DNA from: Bacillota bacterium | Lineage (GTDB): Bacteria > Bacillota > Clostridia > Christensenellales > SZUA-584 | Assembly: GCA_023406895.1 (NCBI GenBank) | Contig: JAEXTV010000016.1 | Span: 124,001 to 188,000 of the forward strand | Length of the DNA: 64,000 nt | Reading direction: 5' to 3' | Shown: positions 1-9,007 of the stretch, in pieces | Layout: every line of letters begins with the position of its first letter | Position numbering within the stretch: position 1 is the stretch's first letter | Translations under genes and position numbers: made by a program | Notes under the pieces: generated by a model | What the model saw: only the letters and a program-made list of their open reading frames with translations | The model's database searches: none | Told to the model about the DNA's origin: nothing

Positions 1-1233
1 AAGTTAAAACAGGAAGTCACAGGGTTCGGCGGCGCTTTTAATGAAAAGGGCTGGGAGGCGATTTCCGTGCTGACACCCGAAGAAAAAGATGCCGTAATCG
101 CCGCGATGTTCGATCCCGTGGACGGCGCTAAATTCAATCTCGGCCGTGTGCCCATCGGCGCGAGCGATTATGCCGTTTCCCGCTATACGCTGAATGAAAC
201 CGACGGCGATTACGAAATGAACGATTTTTCCATTGACCGTGACAAAGAAAACCTGATTCCGTATATCAAAGCTGCCATGGCATACCAGCCGAACCTCAAG
301 GTTTGGGGCTCCGCCTGGACGCCGCCCGCCTGGATGAAAACCAACGGCGATTATGACGGCGGCAGCATGAAGGATGACCCAAAGATCTATGACGCTTACG
401 CGCTGTATCTGCAGCGGTTCGTGGAAGCCTACCAAGCGGAAGGTATCAATCTTTATGCAGTGGCCGTGCAGAACGAACCCGACATCGAGCGGAACTACCC
501 GACCTGCCTTTGGAAGCCCGCGCAGATACGCACTTTCGTCGCGGAACATCTGGGGCCGCTTTTTGAGGCGAACGACGTGGATGCTGAAATTATGCTCGGC
601 ACGTTTGATGACGGCAAATTTGTGAAATACCCGAAATTATTAAACGATGCGGATGTGAACAAATACACGTCCATCGTGGGTTACCAATGGAGCGGTCTGG
701 ACGCTGTCGCACAGACTCGCAGCATGTTCCCCGATAAACAGATCTATCAAACCGAAACCAAGTGCGGCAATCACAACTGGGAGCCCGGCTATAACCCGGA
801 TCGCCCGCCGAACGACTGGGCCTACGGCATTTACACATGGAACCTGATCAAGGACTACTTTGACCAGGGCGTGAATGCCTATTTTCTTTGGAATATGGTG
901 CTCGACGAGGAAGGCAAGAGCATTGATTCGCAAAACCCGTGGCCGCAAAATGCCGCAATTACCGTGGATAAAAGCACAGGTAAAGTCACCTGCACACCGA
1001 TGTTTTATGCGTTTAAGCACTTTACGTATTATGTGGCACCGGGCGCGCGTTATGTGGATATCGCCCGTGCCGAGGATGCCGTTGCGTTTCTGAACCCTGA
1101 TGGCAGCCTTGTGATTGAGCTGCAGAACCAGAATGCGCAGCCCAAGACTGTCACCATCAGCGCAGACGGGCAAACGCTCACGGTGCAGCTTCCTGCGATG
1201 TCTTGGAGCACTCTGATGATCCCTGGTCACTAA
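1..1233 (+). CDS. GH30-family glycoside hydrolase, 5' end cut by window
   Basis: The reading frame is open from the first base, so the true start and any signal peptide lie outside the window. The first visible residues, GFGGAFNEKGWEAIS, match the conserved opening of the GH30 (glucosylceramidase, beta-1,6-glucanase, xylanase) TIM barrel. The putative acid/base glutamate lies in QNEPD (codon at 475-477) and the putative nucleophile in YQTETKCG (codon at 754-756). WGSAWTPPAWMKTNG is also typical of the family. The last ~70 residues form the usual beta-sandwich that packs on the barrel (ends LQNQNAQPKTVTIS..SWSTLMI). GH30 enzymes are retaining beta-glycosidases acting on glucans, xylans or glucosylceramide. 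Which one applies here cannot be read from sequence. An internal GTG at 67 is not a credible start because conserved residues precede it. Confidence 0.88.
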   Translation, partial: KLKQEVTGFGGAFNEKGWEAISVLTPEEKDAVIAAMFDPVDGAKFNLGRVPIGASDYAVSRYTLNETDGDYEMNDFSIDRDKENLIPYIKAAMAYQPNLKVWGSAWTPPAWMKTNGDYDGGSMKDDPKIYDAYALYLQRFVEAYQAEGINLYAVAVQNEPDIERNYPTCLWKPAQIRTFVAEHLGPLFEANDVDAEIMLGTFDDGKFVKYPKLLNDADVNKYTSIVGYQWSGLDAVAQTRSMFPDKQIYQTETKCGNHNWEPGYNPDRPPNDWAYGIYTWNLIKDYFDQGVNAYFLWNMVLDEEGKSIDSQNPWPQNAAITVDKSTGKVTCTPMFYAFKHFTYYVAPGARYVDIARAEDAVAFLNPDGSLVIELQNQNAQPKTVTISADGQTLTVQLPAMSWSTLMIPGH

Positions 1234-1324
1234 GTACCATTACTCATCTTTTTCTCTTCATTGATTTGACGTTATTTCCTTTCCTTTTTGGTTTCTGCTA
1301 TTTGTCAATAGCAGAAATTTTTTA

Positions 1325-1354
1325 TTGACATGCGTAACAGTGTTATGTTACGCT
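1325..1354 (+). promoter_or_regulatory. Promoter with perfect 8-6-8 palindromic operator
   Basis: TTGACA (1325-1330) is followed by an 18-nt spacer and a weak -10 TACGCT (1349-1354). Between them lies a perfect inverted repeat, GCGTAACA at 1332-1339 and TGTTACGC at 1346-1353, separated by six bases. A palindrome inside a slightly long spacer is the classic site for MerR-type regulators. The next gene encodes a MerR-like HTH protein, so autoregulation is the simplest inference. Confidence 0.6.
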
Positions 1355-1376
1355 CTAAACACAGGAGGAACAGTAA

Positions 1377-2015
1377 ATGGAAGAAGAACTGATATCCAAG
1401 AAAGACCTGCTTGAACGCGCGGATATTTCATACGGTCAGCTTTACCGCTGGAAGCGCAAAGGGCTGATTCCGGAAGACTGGTTTATCCGCAAGTCTACTT
1501 ATACGGGACAGGAAACCTTTTTCCCGCGGGCCAAGGTGCTCTCGCGCATCGAAAAAATAAAGAATTTGAAAGAGGACGTCTCTCTTGATGATATTGCCGA
1601 TGTGTTTTCGCCCGGTCAAGGCGATGCGGCGCTGTCGTATGAAGAAATAAAGGGCAAAGGGCTGGTGTCGTCCGACGTGCTCGATATTTACTTAAAGGAC
1701 CGCGGCGAGATCACACGCTTCGATTTCAGCGAGATTCGGCTGATTTATATTTTTAATAGCCTGCTCGTCTCGGGAAGCGTCAGTCTCGATGAAGGTCGGC
1801 TCGTTCTCGACTTGCTGCGCACCGGATTGCTGCGTTTTGACGGCGCGTCTTTTGATGCGATCCTCGCGCGCAAGCTTGGCAGCTTTTGCTGCTTCGCGGT
1901 TCCCGCCGGAAGCGAAGTATGCCTTGATAAAGACATGCGGCTGTTAAGCCGCATCAGTCTGCCGGCCGTCACCGAAGAATTGAAATTAAAAATGTTTGAG
2001 GAGGAAAATAGATGA
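1377..2015 (+). CDS. DUF4004-family MerR-like regulator (YhbD-type)
   Basis: Protein of 212 residues. Residues 1-60 (LISKKDLLERADISYGQLYR..KGLIPEDWFI..TGQETFFPRAKVLSRIEKI) form a MerR-like winged helix of the DUF4004 type. The closest protein I recognise is Bacillus subtilis YhbD, whose gene also precedes bactofilin genes (yhbE, yhbF). The C-terminal part has no recognisable domain and may be an effector or dimerisation region. AGGAGG at 1363-1368 sits eight bases before the ATG. The stop overlaps the start of the bactofilin gene (ATGA), so the two are translationally coupled. The palindromic operator upstream suggests control by its own product. Function in the cell is unknown beyond probable regulation of the bactofilin. 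Confidence 0.82.
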   Translation: MEEELISKKDLLERADISYGQLYRWKRKGLIPEDWFIRKSTYTGQETFFPRAKVLSRIEKIKNLKEDVSLDDIADVFSPGQGDAALSYEEIKGKGLVSSDVLDIYLKDRGEITRFDFSEIRLIYIFNSLLVSGSVSLDEGRLVLDLLRTGLLRFDGASFDAILARKLGSFCCFAVPAGSEVCLDKDMRLLSRISLPAVTEELKLKMFEEENR

Positions 2016-2746
2016 GTCAAAATGAAGGGCTTGCTGATCTTCAGATCAGCGGATACGGCAGTGTGCCGGGCGGAAAGTTTGCATCCGTGAAGATTCTCGG
2101 GCGGGGTAAAATCACGGGGGATCTGGACTGTGAAGAATTTGTGATCAGCGGCTCGGGCGACGTGATCGGCGCGCTGACCTGTAAGCAGATGTTTGTGAAC
2201 GGTTCGGGTGATATGGCCGGTGAAGTGACGACCGGCGTGCTGAAAGTGCGCGGCTCGGCCAATTTCAACGCCCATGTTAAAGCGGATGACACATCGATAT
2301 CCGGCTCAGCCACAGTGAAAAACGGCCTCGAGGCACAAACTGTAAAGGTCAGCGGATCCGTGAAAATAAAAGGCGATGTGAGCGCGGAGACCTTCAGCTC
2401 GACAGGGCGTTTTGAAGTGGACGGCCTCTTAAACGCTGAGAATGTAGATGTTCACCTTGACTGGAGCACAAGCAAAGCCAAAGAAATCGGCGGCGAATCC
2501 ATCACCGTGATGAACGGCACGAAGGGGTTCAGTCTCATATCCATCGTGACGCTCGGCACACACAGCCCGCGCCTCGAAGCGGATCTCATTGAGGGTGAGC
2601 GTATCATACTCGAAAACACCACGGCAAAAGCTGTTCGCGGTACCCATATCACAATCGGCGACGGCTGCGACATTGGTGTTGTGGAATACAAAGGGGCTTA
2701 CCACAAATCCGGCAGCGCCAAAGTGGGCGACGAGAAGAAGATCTGA
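2012..2746 (+). CDS. Bactofilin-like polymer-forming protein
   Basis: Protein of 244 residues made almost entirely of short glycine/serine-punctuated beta-strand repeats (for example GSGDVIGALTCKQMFVNGSG, then SGSATVKNGLEAQTVKVSGS), the right-handed beta-helix pattern of bactofilins (DUF583). Bactofilins self-assemble without nucleotide into filaments that scaffold cell-shape, division or flagellar proteins at the membrane. At ~240 residues it is longer than minimal bactofilins (100-150) and resembles the longer YhbE/YhbF type. It overlaps the DUF4004 gene by four bases, the same pairing as in Bacillus. No signal peptide or transmembrane segment is seen, so it is presumably cytoplasmic. Confidence 0.82.
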   Translation: MSQNEGLADLQISGYGSVPGGKFASVKILGRGKITGDLDCEEFVISGSGDVIGALTCKQMFVNGSGDMAGEVTTGVLKVRGSANFNAHVKADDTSISGSATVKNGLEAQTVKVSGSVKIKGDVSAETFSSTGRFEVDGLLNAENVDVHLDWSTSKAKEIGGESITVMNGTKGFSLISIVTLGTHSPRLEADLIEGERIILENTTAKAVRGTHITIGDGCDIGVVEYKGAYHKSGSAKVGDEKKI

Positions 2747-3030
2747 CATTGGCTTTTGGCATAAACCCCTTTGGTCCGCGGAATTCCAACCGCTGAAAAT
2801 CTATAGGTTCTCCTTTGAGGAAAGGTTGTTGCCGTCCGGCGACTGAGGGGTGCGATTCCGTCATTCAAATGCCCCTCATCCGGCCTCGGCCGCTTTCCCC
2901 CGACGGAGAACTTTTGTTTTGTATAAACTCCGAACGATTTGAGCGCACACGGATTTTCACCATATCCGGAACTGTTCCTATCTTGCGTTGCCGGATGATC
3001 ATTCCATAAAAAAAGGCCTGATATCACAAA

Positions 3031-3606
3031 CTACTCTAGGTCGAAACAATATGCGCCGTAATCCATCTGCGTTTGGATCTTCTTTCGCACCTCTTTGCCC
3101 GCGATCTTCTCGCAGAGATACAGCCCCAAATCGATCGCGGACGTCACGCCCCGCGCCGTGATGACACTGCCTTCATCCGCAATGCGATCCTCGCTAGGCT
3201 GCTCTGTAAAACGGGCAAGGTACTGCATCAGCGACGGATGCGTGGTCGCGCGCTTTTCCTTCAGGTATCCCGCCGCGCCAAGCACAAGCGTTCCCCCGCA
3301 TACCGCCGTCATCACGGTATGCGATGCCGCGCTTTTGATCCAGCGCATAAAAGCCATGTCGCTAAGCAGCGCAGAGACGCCGTTGCCGCCCGGTATGAAA
3401 ATGTAGTCATAGCCCCCAAGCCGGCCTTCCACCTGATCCACGGTAATCTGCAGTCCCTCAATCGTGCGCACCGTCGGCTTCATCGCGCACACGCTGTATT
3501 CGAACGTCTCTATAAATCCCATCGTTTTGAGCCGCGTCACCGGATCGTAAACGCCCGCGAAATCCAGCAGCGTGAGCCCATCGTAAACAATAAACGCGAA
3601 CTTCAA
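3031..3606 (-). CDS. DJ-1/PfpI family protein
   Basis: Protein of 191 residues with the DJ-1/PfpI fold: N-terminal strand MKFAFIVYDGLTLLDFAGVYD, then IFIPGGNG, and the nucleophile-elbow cysteine in TAVCGGTLVLGAAGYL followed by KRATTHPS. The arrangement is that of the isonitrile hydratase / AraC-N-terminal subgroup rather than of a protease. Family members include glyoxalases, isonitrile hydratases and stress proteins, so the reaction is not assigned. The gene starts with TTG, supported by AGGGG six bases upstream. It stands convergent to the bactofilin operon and just downstream of the alkaline phosphatase gene on the same strand (58 bp gap), so the two may be co-transcribed. Confidence 0.82.
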   Translation of the reverse strand: MKFAFIVYDGLTLLDFAGVYDPVTRLKTMGFIETFEYSVCAMKPTVRTIEGLQITVDQVEGRLGGYDYIFIPGGNGVSALLSDMAFMRWIKSAASHTVMTAVCGGTLVLGAAGYLKEKRATTHPSLMQYLARFTEQPSEDRIADEGSVITARGVTSAIDLGLYLCEKIAGKEVRKKIQTQMDYGAYCFDLE

Positions 3607-3664
3607 AGCGATCCCCTTCTTTCGGTAAAGAATATCTCACAGCAGCGCCATAACGCGCGCCAGC

Positions 3665-5209
3665 TCAGCCGCCAAGCCCGCAGACGTTCACAAGCTTTTT
3701 GAATATATCCGTGTTGTCATATGAACCGCTGAATGTTTCCGCGCCCGCACCATACGCGTAAACGGGCACAAGGCTGCCCGTATGCACGTACGACGCCCAG
3801 CCGATGCCCGCCTTATTGTTGAGCAAGTGCGTCAGCGTCACCGTGAGCGGCTCATAGCCGCCGTACAGAAGCCGGGCCTCCGCCGTATCCGGCGGCCCGT
3901 TCAGTGAGGCCTCGAGCGCTTCCGCGAGCTTTTCATAATCGTCCGCGGTCAGCACGCGCGCCGCGTTTTCCTCCAAAGCCGCCTCCGCGTCATCGGGCGA
4001 AATGAGCCCGAAATGTTGCTTGATCACGGGCAGCACGTCGCTCATCAGCAGATTCGGGTTCTCCTTTTTCATCGTCTCAAAAATTTTATCAAACGCGGAA
4101 TATGAAACCGTTTGCCCCGAAAGCAGCGAATAATTCGTGTTGTAGCCGGTGCCCGCATAGCCAAGCGCCATACCGCCCGTCTCATGGTCCCCCGTCACGA
4201 GGATCAGCGTTTCATCAGGATGTGCCTGCGCGAAATTGACCGCCGCCGACACGGCCTCCTCGAGCACAAGCGTCTCGGCAATCGACGTTGCCGCGTCGTT
4301 GGCGTGGCATGCCCAGTCGATCATGCCCGATTCGCAGACCATAAAAAATCCATCGTCGTTATCAAGCACGCGTATTCCCGCGCGCACAAAATCCGCAAGT
4401 TTCAGGTCATCTTGAGCCGCATCGAGCGCAAAAGGCATTGCGCCCTTGGTCTGCAGCGCCGGGCTCACCGCGTATACCTTTCCAAGGCTGCTATCAAGCG
4501 CCGCAATCTCCTCTTTGGTATCGGCGATGGTGTAGCCGTTCTGTTCGAGCAGCTCAAACACATCCTGTTCATCTCCTTTGGCCCCCGCCGGATTCACCAA
4601 CGAGCCGCCGCCGAAATAATCCACGCCGCTGTCCGGCATCTGCAGCGCAATGTCGTGGTAATCACCTCTTGATCCCACATGCGCGTAAAACGCCGCCGGT
4701 GTGGCGTTGTTGAGAGACACCGTCGATACGATGCCGATCTTTTTACCGTCGTTTTTAAGCATTTCGGTGATGCTTTCGGTGGGTGTTTCTTTATCTCCCG
4801 TCATGCCGATCACGCCGCTTTTTGTTTTGATACCGCAGGACATCGCCGTTGCCGTCGATGCCGAATCAGGGCAGACCGATGTCTCATCAAACGTGGTGGC
4901 CATTCCTGTCACCGGAAACTGTGTAAAGCTTAAGCTGCCGATGGCGGGCTGAAGCCCGTCGCCTCCGCCCTTAAAAATCTGAGCCGCGTTCACCTGCGCA
5001 AACGACATGCCATCGCCGACAAACAAGAACACAAACTTCGGCACATTCGGCTCTTTTTTATGCGCGGGCAGCCCGATCTCCTGTACGCTGGGTTCTTCGG
5101 CGCTGGGCGCAGCAGATTCAGACGGTGCCGCCGGTGCCGAACAGGCGGCCAGAAAAACCAGCAACAGACAAAATACGACGGCAACCACCGTTTTCAATCT
5201 CAGCTTCAT
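3665..5209 (-). CDS. Alkaline phosphatase lipoprotein
   Basis: Protein of 514 residues counted from the ATG at 5209, chosen because AGGAGG lies just upstream and a lipoprotein signal follows directly (MKLRLKTVVAVVFC..FLAAC). An in-frame ATG further upstream lacks a ribosome binding site. The mature protein has the alkaline phosphatase core: metal ligand in FLFVGDGMS, nucleophile serine in CPDSASTATAMSCG, and the metal-binding GDHETGG near residue 350. It should hydrolyse phosphomonoesters at the outer membrane face using two zinc ions and magnesium. The Ala/Pro/Ser-rich stretch after the lipobox cysteine is a wall-spanning linker. No Pho box could be identified upstream. Confidence 0.92.
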   Translation of the reverse strand: MKLRLKTVVAVVFCLLLVFLAACSAPAAPSESAAPSAEEPSVQEIGLPAHKKEPNVPKFVFLFVGDGMSFAQVNAAQIFKGGGDGLQPAIGSLSFTQFPVTGMATTFDETSVCPDSASTATAMSCGIKTKSGVIGMTGDKETPTESITEMLKNDGKKIGIVSTVSLNNATPAAFYAHVGSRGDYHDIALQMPDSGVDYFGGGSLVNPAGAKGDEQDVFELLEQNGYTIADTKEEIAALDSSLGKVYAVSPALQTKGAMPFALDAAQDDLKLADFVRAGIRVLDNDDGFFMVCESGMIDWACHANDAATSIAETLVLEEAVSAAVNFAQAHPDETLILVTGDHETGGMALGYAGTGYNTNYSLLSGQTVSYSAFDKIFETMKKENPNLLMSDVLPVIKQHFGLISPDDAEAALEENAARVLTADDYEKLAEALEASLNGPPDTAEARLLYGGYEPLTVTLTHLLNNKAGIGWASYVHTGSLVPVYAYGAGAETFSGSYDNTDIFKKLVNVCGLGG

Positions 5210-5858
5210 GACGCCCTCCTTATCGGTGTATATTGTTATCATATATTCAAATTATGGGAATTGCAATTCATGATACAAAAAAACGGCAGCCGCCGTCGTT
5301 TGTATGGGAGATGGCAGGCCATGCGAGATCGGGATGATCCCGCATGACCTGCACGGGAAAATAGCGTTTTTACAGATGGATCTCCCGCAAAGCATTGGGA
5401 GATGGCAGGCCACACAAAACGGAAGATGGGAATCGGTTCTGCGTGGCCTGCTTGGGAAAATAGCATATGAACAGTCTATAGGCAAGGCCTTCGCCCTATT
5501 TGTTGGGAGATGGCGAGCCGTATATCATGGGGCATACGGCTCGCACGGGATATAAGCTTTTGGAATCGTTATGCGCGAATTTTGCGCACATGTATAAGAC
5601 GTTTTAAGAACGCAAAAGTGCTATTAAAAAAACAAAAAAATAAATAAAATTTATCAAATTCGACATATTGCACGCAGATTTATTCCATATTTTTTACTTA
5701 ATATCATATAAAGTCATCATTACTCTTCACACCATATAGCAGCGTTGTCTTTTTCGGGTATTACGTCTGCAAAGGCACTCAAAAGTCATGAAAACGGGTG
5801 TTCTCGCGTAATATGTATAGACGGTTTTTTTAAAAACAGAATATCCGGAGGTAGTGCG
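5210..5858. other. 649-bp gene-free region
   Basis: No credible gene. The part nearest the phosphatase gene holds a tandem array of palindromic units (see 5306-5553). The remainder (about 5560-5840) is AT-rich and contains no clear promoter or ORF. The zinc-ribbon gene starts at its right end. Confidence 0.7.
5306..5553 (+). repeat. Array of three REP-like palindromic units
   Basis: Three units begin at 5306, 5397 and 5505 with GGGAGATGG. Each continues into an imperfect or perfect hairpin and ends in a GGGA block (ACGGGA or TTGGGA). Unit 1 pairs GCAGG-C-CATGCG (5314-5325) with CGCATG-A-CCTGC (5341-5352). Unit 2 pairs GCAGGCCAC (5405-5413) with GTGGCCTGC (5443-5451). Unit 3 pairs GCGAGCCGTAT (5513-5523) with ATACGGCTCGC (5534-5544). 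The stems differ in sequence but keep pairing, while the flanks stay constant. AAAATAGC follows units 1 and 2. This is the layout of repetitive extragenic palindromic elements, and the flanks resemble those common in gut clostridia. Confidence 0.75.
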
Positions 5859-7904
5859 ATGAGATGCAGTCGATGCGGAACAGAAATAAAAGACGGAGAT
5901 GTCATCTGCGCTGTTTGCGGGTACAAAGCCGATGGCTCCGGGCCGTCCGGTGAACCGCCGGGCCTCGACGATTGCACCTGTTGCGGACGGCCAGTGCCGC
6001 ACGAATCGGCATTCTGTGTCTTCTGCGGCACACCGCGCCGTTTTTCTGAAAACGTCTACCCCTCGTTTCATTCTCCGCGGCGCGGTTTTATATACAAAGA
6101 CACACCGCATCATCCTCATTGGCGGCGCGCCGCAGCCATTACCATCTTTGTTTTGACAGCCGCCCTGCTGCTGGCGGCGACGCTTCTTACGCCGGCTGCC
6201 CGGGTGGTCTACTGCAAACAGTCCACGATTGCCGCCGCCGATCTCACCTCCCTTCAACCAGCCGAACTGACCGGACGTTCGCCTTCTGATGATGAATTTT
6301 TGCTCGATTATTATACGTTTATAAGCCGCGACGGACGATTTCTCTACTACCCGGAGCGGGATGGCGATTCGGCCGTTGTTTACCGTCGCGATCTATCCCC
6401 GGCTTATAAAGACATGCTGCCTGATGTCTTCGTTGACAGCGGCATCGGCTATCCGTTTGAAGTCACGCCGGACAACAAAGCGGTTTATTTGCAGCAGCCG
6501 GGCGGAAATCTGTATGTGAATGACGGCAGCAGCAAACACAGAATCGCATCGGGCGTCAGCTATTTTGAGCTCAGTGCTGACGGCAACAAGCTCGTTTACA
6601 CAGGCTTTGACGGCAGTATCGGCTTTACGAACTTATGGCGGTTATCCGTGACCAAAATCGCGGCCAACGCCACGCTGCTCGCCGTCAGCGATGACTTCAG
6701 CTCCATTGACTATGACGAAAACGGCAGTTTGTATGAGTACAAAATCGGCGGCGAAAAACGACGGATCGCCTCCGGTATATCCGGCTTTATTGCGCGCATG
6801 GGCAACGGAACAGTCTATTACACCAAATCTCAAGAGCAGACAATCCGGCTGGCCGATATCCTGAATGATGACATGAAGGAATCAGACAGCACCGTAAAAC
6901 CGCCCGATATTGCCGATTACCAAACCACACAGCCCGCAGGCGGCAGCGGCGGCACGCTGCATGAGGTGATCACCGATGAGGACGCATACAACGCCGCAGT
7001 AAAAGCCTATACCGAAAAGCTCATGCGGGATGAAATTCGCGCTGCTGCCGGTACATTCGCGATGGATTTCAGTATTGATACACTTTACGTCTATCAGAAC
7101 GGCAAGGAAACGAAGGTGACGGACGATTTTGCGTACACGCTCGCTGCCTCCGGCCACGGCCTGCTCGTCTATAAAAAAGCCGTTTTTGCGCCGCCTGAAA
7201 CAGTCAATCTGTCAGCCATCAGGAACATTGATCAGCTGTATGCACTGTTCGGCAGCTTTCAAAAAGAGGACGGAAACGTATATGCAGCCGTTAACGGCGC
7301 AGAAACACGGATCGTCGCAGCGGAGGCTGATTCGCTGGCCACCGACAATTCGTTCGTTTACCTGCCCGAATACGGCAGCCTCTTTTATCTTGACGGGTAC
7401 GACACGGCAGCTTCACGCGGCATACTGCAGGGTATAACCGTGCGCGGCGGTCAGCTTTGCGCCCCGCAGGTGATCGACCGCGATGTTTGCACATTTGCGG
7501 CAGATGAGCGCACAGGCACGGTGTTTTATATAAAGGCCATGCAAAACGGCGGCGGTGACTTATACCGAAACGGCGTAAAGATCGACAGTGCAGTGAGCCC
7601 TTCCGGCATGCTGCTGAGCAAAGACGGCCATACGCTCTATTATTATAAGAACGTGGGCCAAAACGGCGGCCTGTTGATGACATATTTTAAAGGAGACACA
7701 AAACGGATTGCATACGGCGTGTCTGAAACGGCTTTGATCAATGATCGTCTTGTTTATATCACTAACGATGGCGGCTTGTATCTGTATACGAACGGCGAAC
7801 CGCGCCTGATTGACAACGGCGTGACACGTTTGCTCGATACCCAAAAGTACCGCCTGTCGCCCCGCCTCGATTTTCTCTCTCCCGAGCTGCTGGATTCCGA
7901 GTGA
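5859..7904 (+). CDS. Zinc-ribbon membrane protein with large exported beta-rich domain
   Basis: Protein of 681 residues from the ATG at 5859, chosen for GGAGG seven bases upstream and because it places the first zinc ribbon at the N-terminus. Two CxxC-CxxC zinc ribbons follow (MRCSRCGTEIKDG..CAVCG, then CTCCGRPVPHESAFCVFCG). A basic stretch leads into one transmembrane helix near residues 90-110 (ITIFVLTAALLLAATLL). The rest is extracellular and made of repeated short beta motifs such as GRFLYYPERDG, NLYVNDGSSKHRIASGVSY, which look like blades of a propeller (TolB/DUF5050-like). Role unknown. Proteins of this design are common in clostridia and are thought to sense or display surface states. 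Confidence 0.65.
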   Translation: MRCSRCGTEIKDGDVICAVCGYKADGSGPSGEPPGLDDCTCCGRPVPHESAFCVFCGTPRRFSENVYPSFHSPRRGFIYKDTPHHPHWRRAAAITIFVLTAALLLAATLLTPAARVVYCKQSTIAAADLTSLQPAELTGRSPSDDEFLLDYYTFISRDGRFLYYPERDGDSAVVYRRDLSPAYKDMLPDVFVDSGIGYPFEVTPDNKAVYLQQPGGNLYVNDGSSKHRIASGVSYFELSADGNKLVYTGFDGSIGFTNLWRLSVTKIAANATLLAVSDDFSSIDYDENGSLYEYKIGGEKRRIASGISGFIARMGNGTVYYTKSQEQTIRLADILNDDMKESDSTVKPPDIADYQTTQPAGGSGGTLHEVITDEDAYNAAVKAYTEKLMRDEIRAAAGTFAMDFSIDTLYVYQNGKETKVTDDFAYTLAASGHGLLVYKKAVFAPPETVNLSAIRNIDQLYALFGSFQKEDGNVYAAVNGAETRIVAAEADSLATDNSFVYLPEYGSLFYLDGYDTAASRGILQGITVRGGQLCAPQVIDRDVCTFAADERTGTVFYIKAMQNGGGDLYRNGVKIDSAVSPSGMLLSKDGHTLYYYKNVGQNGGLLMTYFKGDTKRIAYGVSETALINDRLVYITNDGGLYLYTNGEPRLIDNGVTRLLDTQKYRLSPRLDFLSPELLDSE

Positions 7905-8003
7905 ATGCGGCCTCGGTTGACATTCGCTTGATACAAACTTATTATGTAAGTGCATGATGTCTATGACAGCCCTCTCGGGCAACCACAAAGGATAAACGAA
8001 TTG

Positions 8004-8942
8004 ATGAAGAATTTTAAGCTGTTAGCCATACTCGCGGCGGTTTTGCTGCTGCTCGGCGCATGCGGACAAGCCGCGGATACCTCCGCATCAGCCACGATAG
8101 ATCCGTCTGCCACGGCAGCGGCCGCAGCAACTCCCGCTGCCACGCCGTCGCCCACGCCGATCCCCACCACGCCGCCCGACGTAACACAATCTTCGGCACA
8201 GCCGTCGGCCACGCCCTATGATACGGCAGCGCCCACAGCCACGCCCAAGCCGTCGGCCACGCCCGCAAAAGAATCGCAGCCGTCCGCGCCGCCCGTTAGT
8301 AACGCAAGCGGAACGCCGCTCTCGGGGCTTGTGATCGGCATTGACCCCGGTCATCAGGCGCATTCAAATTCCGACCCGGAACCCGTTGCACCCGGCTCGA
8401 GCGAAACGAAAAAGAAGGTATCGTCCGGCACACAGGGGCGCGATACGGGCGTTGCCGAATACAAGGTGAATTTGCAGGTGGGGCTTAAGCTCAAAAAGCT
8501 GTTAACAGACCTCGGCGCGACCGTGGTGATGACACGCGAGTCGCACGATGTGGATATCTCTAATAAAGCGCGCGCGGAGATGATGAATGACGCGGGAGCC
8601 GATCTCGTGATCCGCATTCACTGCAACGGCAGCGACGATGAATCCAAGCACGGCGCGTTTGTGCTGATCCCGAGCAACGACTGCACCGCGCCGATCAACG
8701 ACGCGAGCAAAAAAGCGGGGCGCTGTATTGTTAACGCGTTCTGCGCCGCGACGGGCGCGAAGAACCTGGGGCTTCAGCCGCGCAGCGACCAGACCGGCTT
8801 TAACTGGAGCACAGTGCCCGTGTGCAACATTGAGATGGGCCACATGACAAATAAGGAAGAGGACAATCTGCTTGTGAGTGATGATTACCAGACCCTTTGC
8901 GCGCAGGGCATCGCGAACGGCATCGCGGACTACTTCAGCTGA
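8004..8942 (+). CDS. N-acetylmuramoyl-L-alanine amidase (Amidase_3), lipoprotein
   Basis: Protein of 312 residues starting MKNFKLLAILAAVLLLLGAC, a lipoprotein signal with lipobox cysteine. A Ser/Thr/Pro/Ala-rich linker of about 80 residues follows, then the Amidase_3 catalytic domain: zinc ligand histidine in GIDPGHQAHSN, a glutamate in GVAEYKVNLQVG, histidine in RIHCNGSDD and the catalytic glutamate in CNIEMGHMTNKEED. These enzymes cut the bond between MurNAc and L-alanine in peptidoglycan. The domain ends at the protein C-terminus, so the linker probably reaches through the wall. The start at 8004 is chosen for the signal peptide. The ribosome binding site is weak. It lies 99 bp after the zinc-ribbon gene and may be co-transcribed with it. 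Confidence 0.9.
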   Translation: MKNFKLLAILAAVLLLLGACGQAADTSASATIDPSATAAAAATPAATPSPTPIPTTPPDVTQSSAQPSATPYDTAAPTATPKPSATPAKESQPSAPPVSNASGTPLSGLVIGIDPGHQAHSNSDPEPVAPGSSETKKKVSSGTQGRDTGVAEYKVNLQVGLKLKKLLTDLGATVVMTRESHDVDISNKARAEMMNDAGADLVIRIHCNGSDDESKHGAFVLIPSNDCTAPINDASKKAGRCIVNAFCAATGAKNLGLQPRSDQTGFNWSTVPVCNIEMGHMTNKEEDNLLVSDDYQTLCAQGIANGIADYFS

Positions 8943-8961
8943 ATAATAGATTTGATTACAA

Positions 8962-8992
8962 AAGGCCGTTCATATTTTGAGCGGCCTTCTTA
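8962..8992. terminator. Bidirectional intrinsic terminator
   Basis: AAGGCCG (8962-8968) pairs with CGGCCTT (8982-8988), extended inward by TCA/TGA pairing, with A-rich sequence on the left and T-rich on the right. It separates the convergent amidase and SDR genes and can serve both. Confidence 0.8.
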
Positions 8993-9007
8993 TTGATAAG
9001 GCTTTTA

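Noticed and set aside
5306..5553. A riboswitch with known aptamer
   Set aside because: Three near-identical units with changing stems and no conserved loop core do not match any aptamer I know. The REP-like reading fits better.
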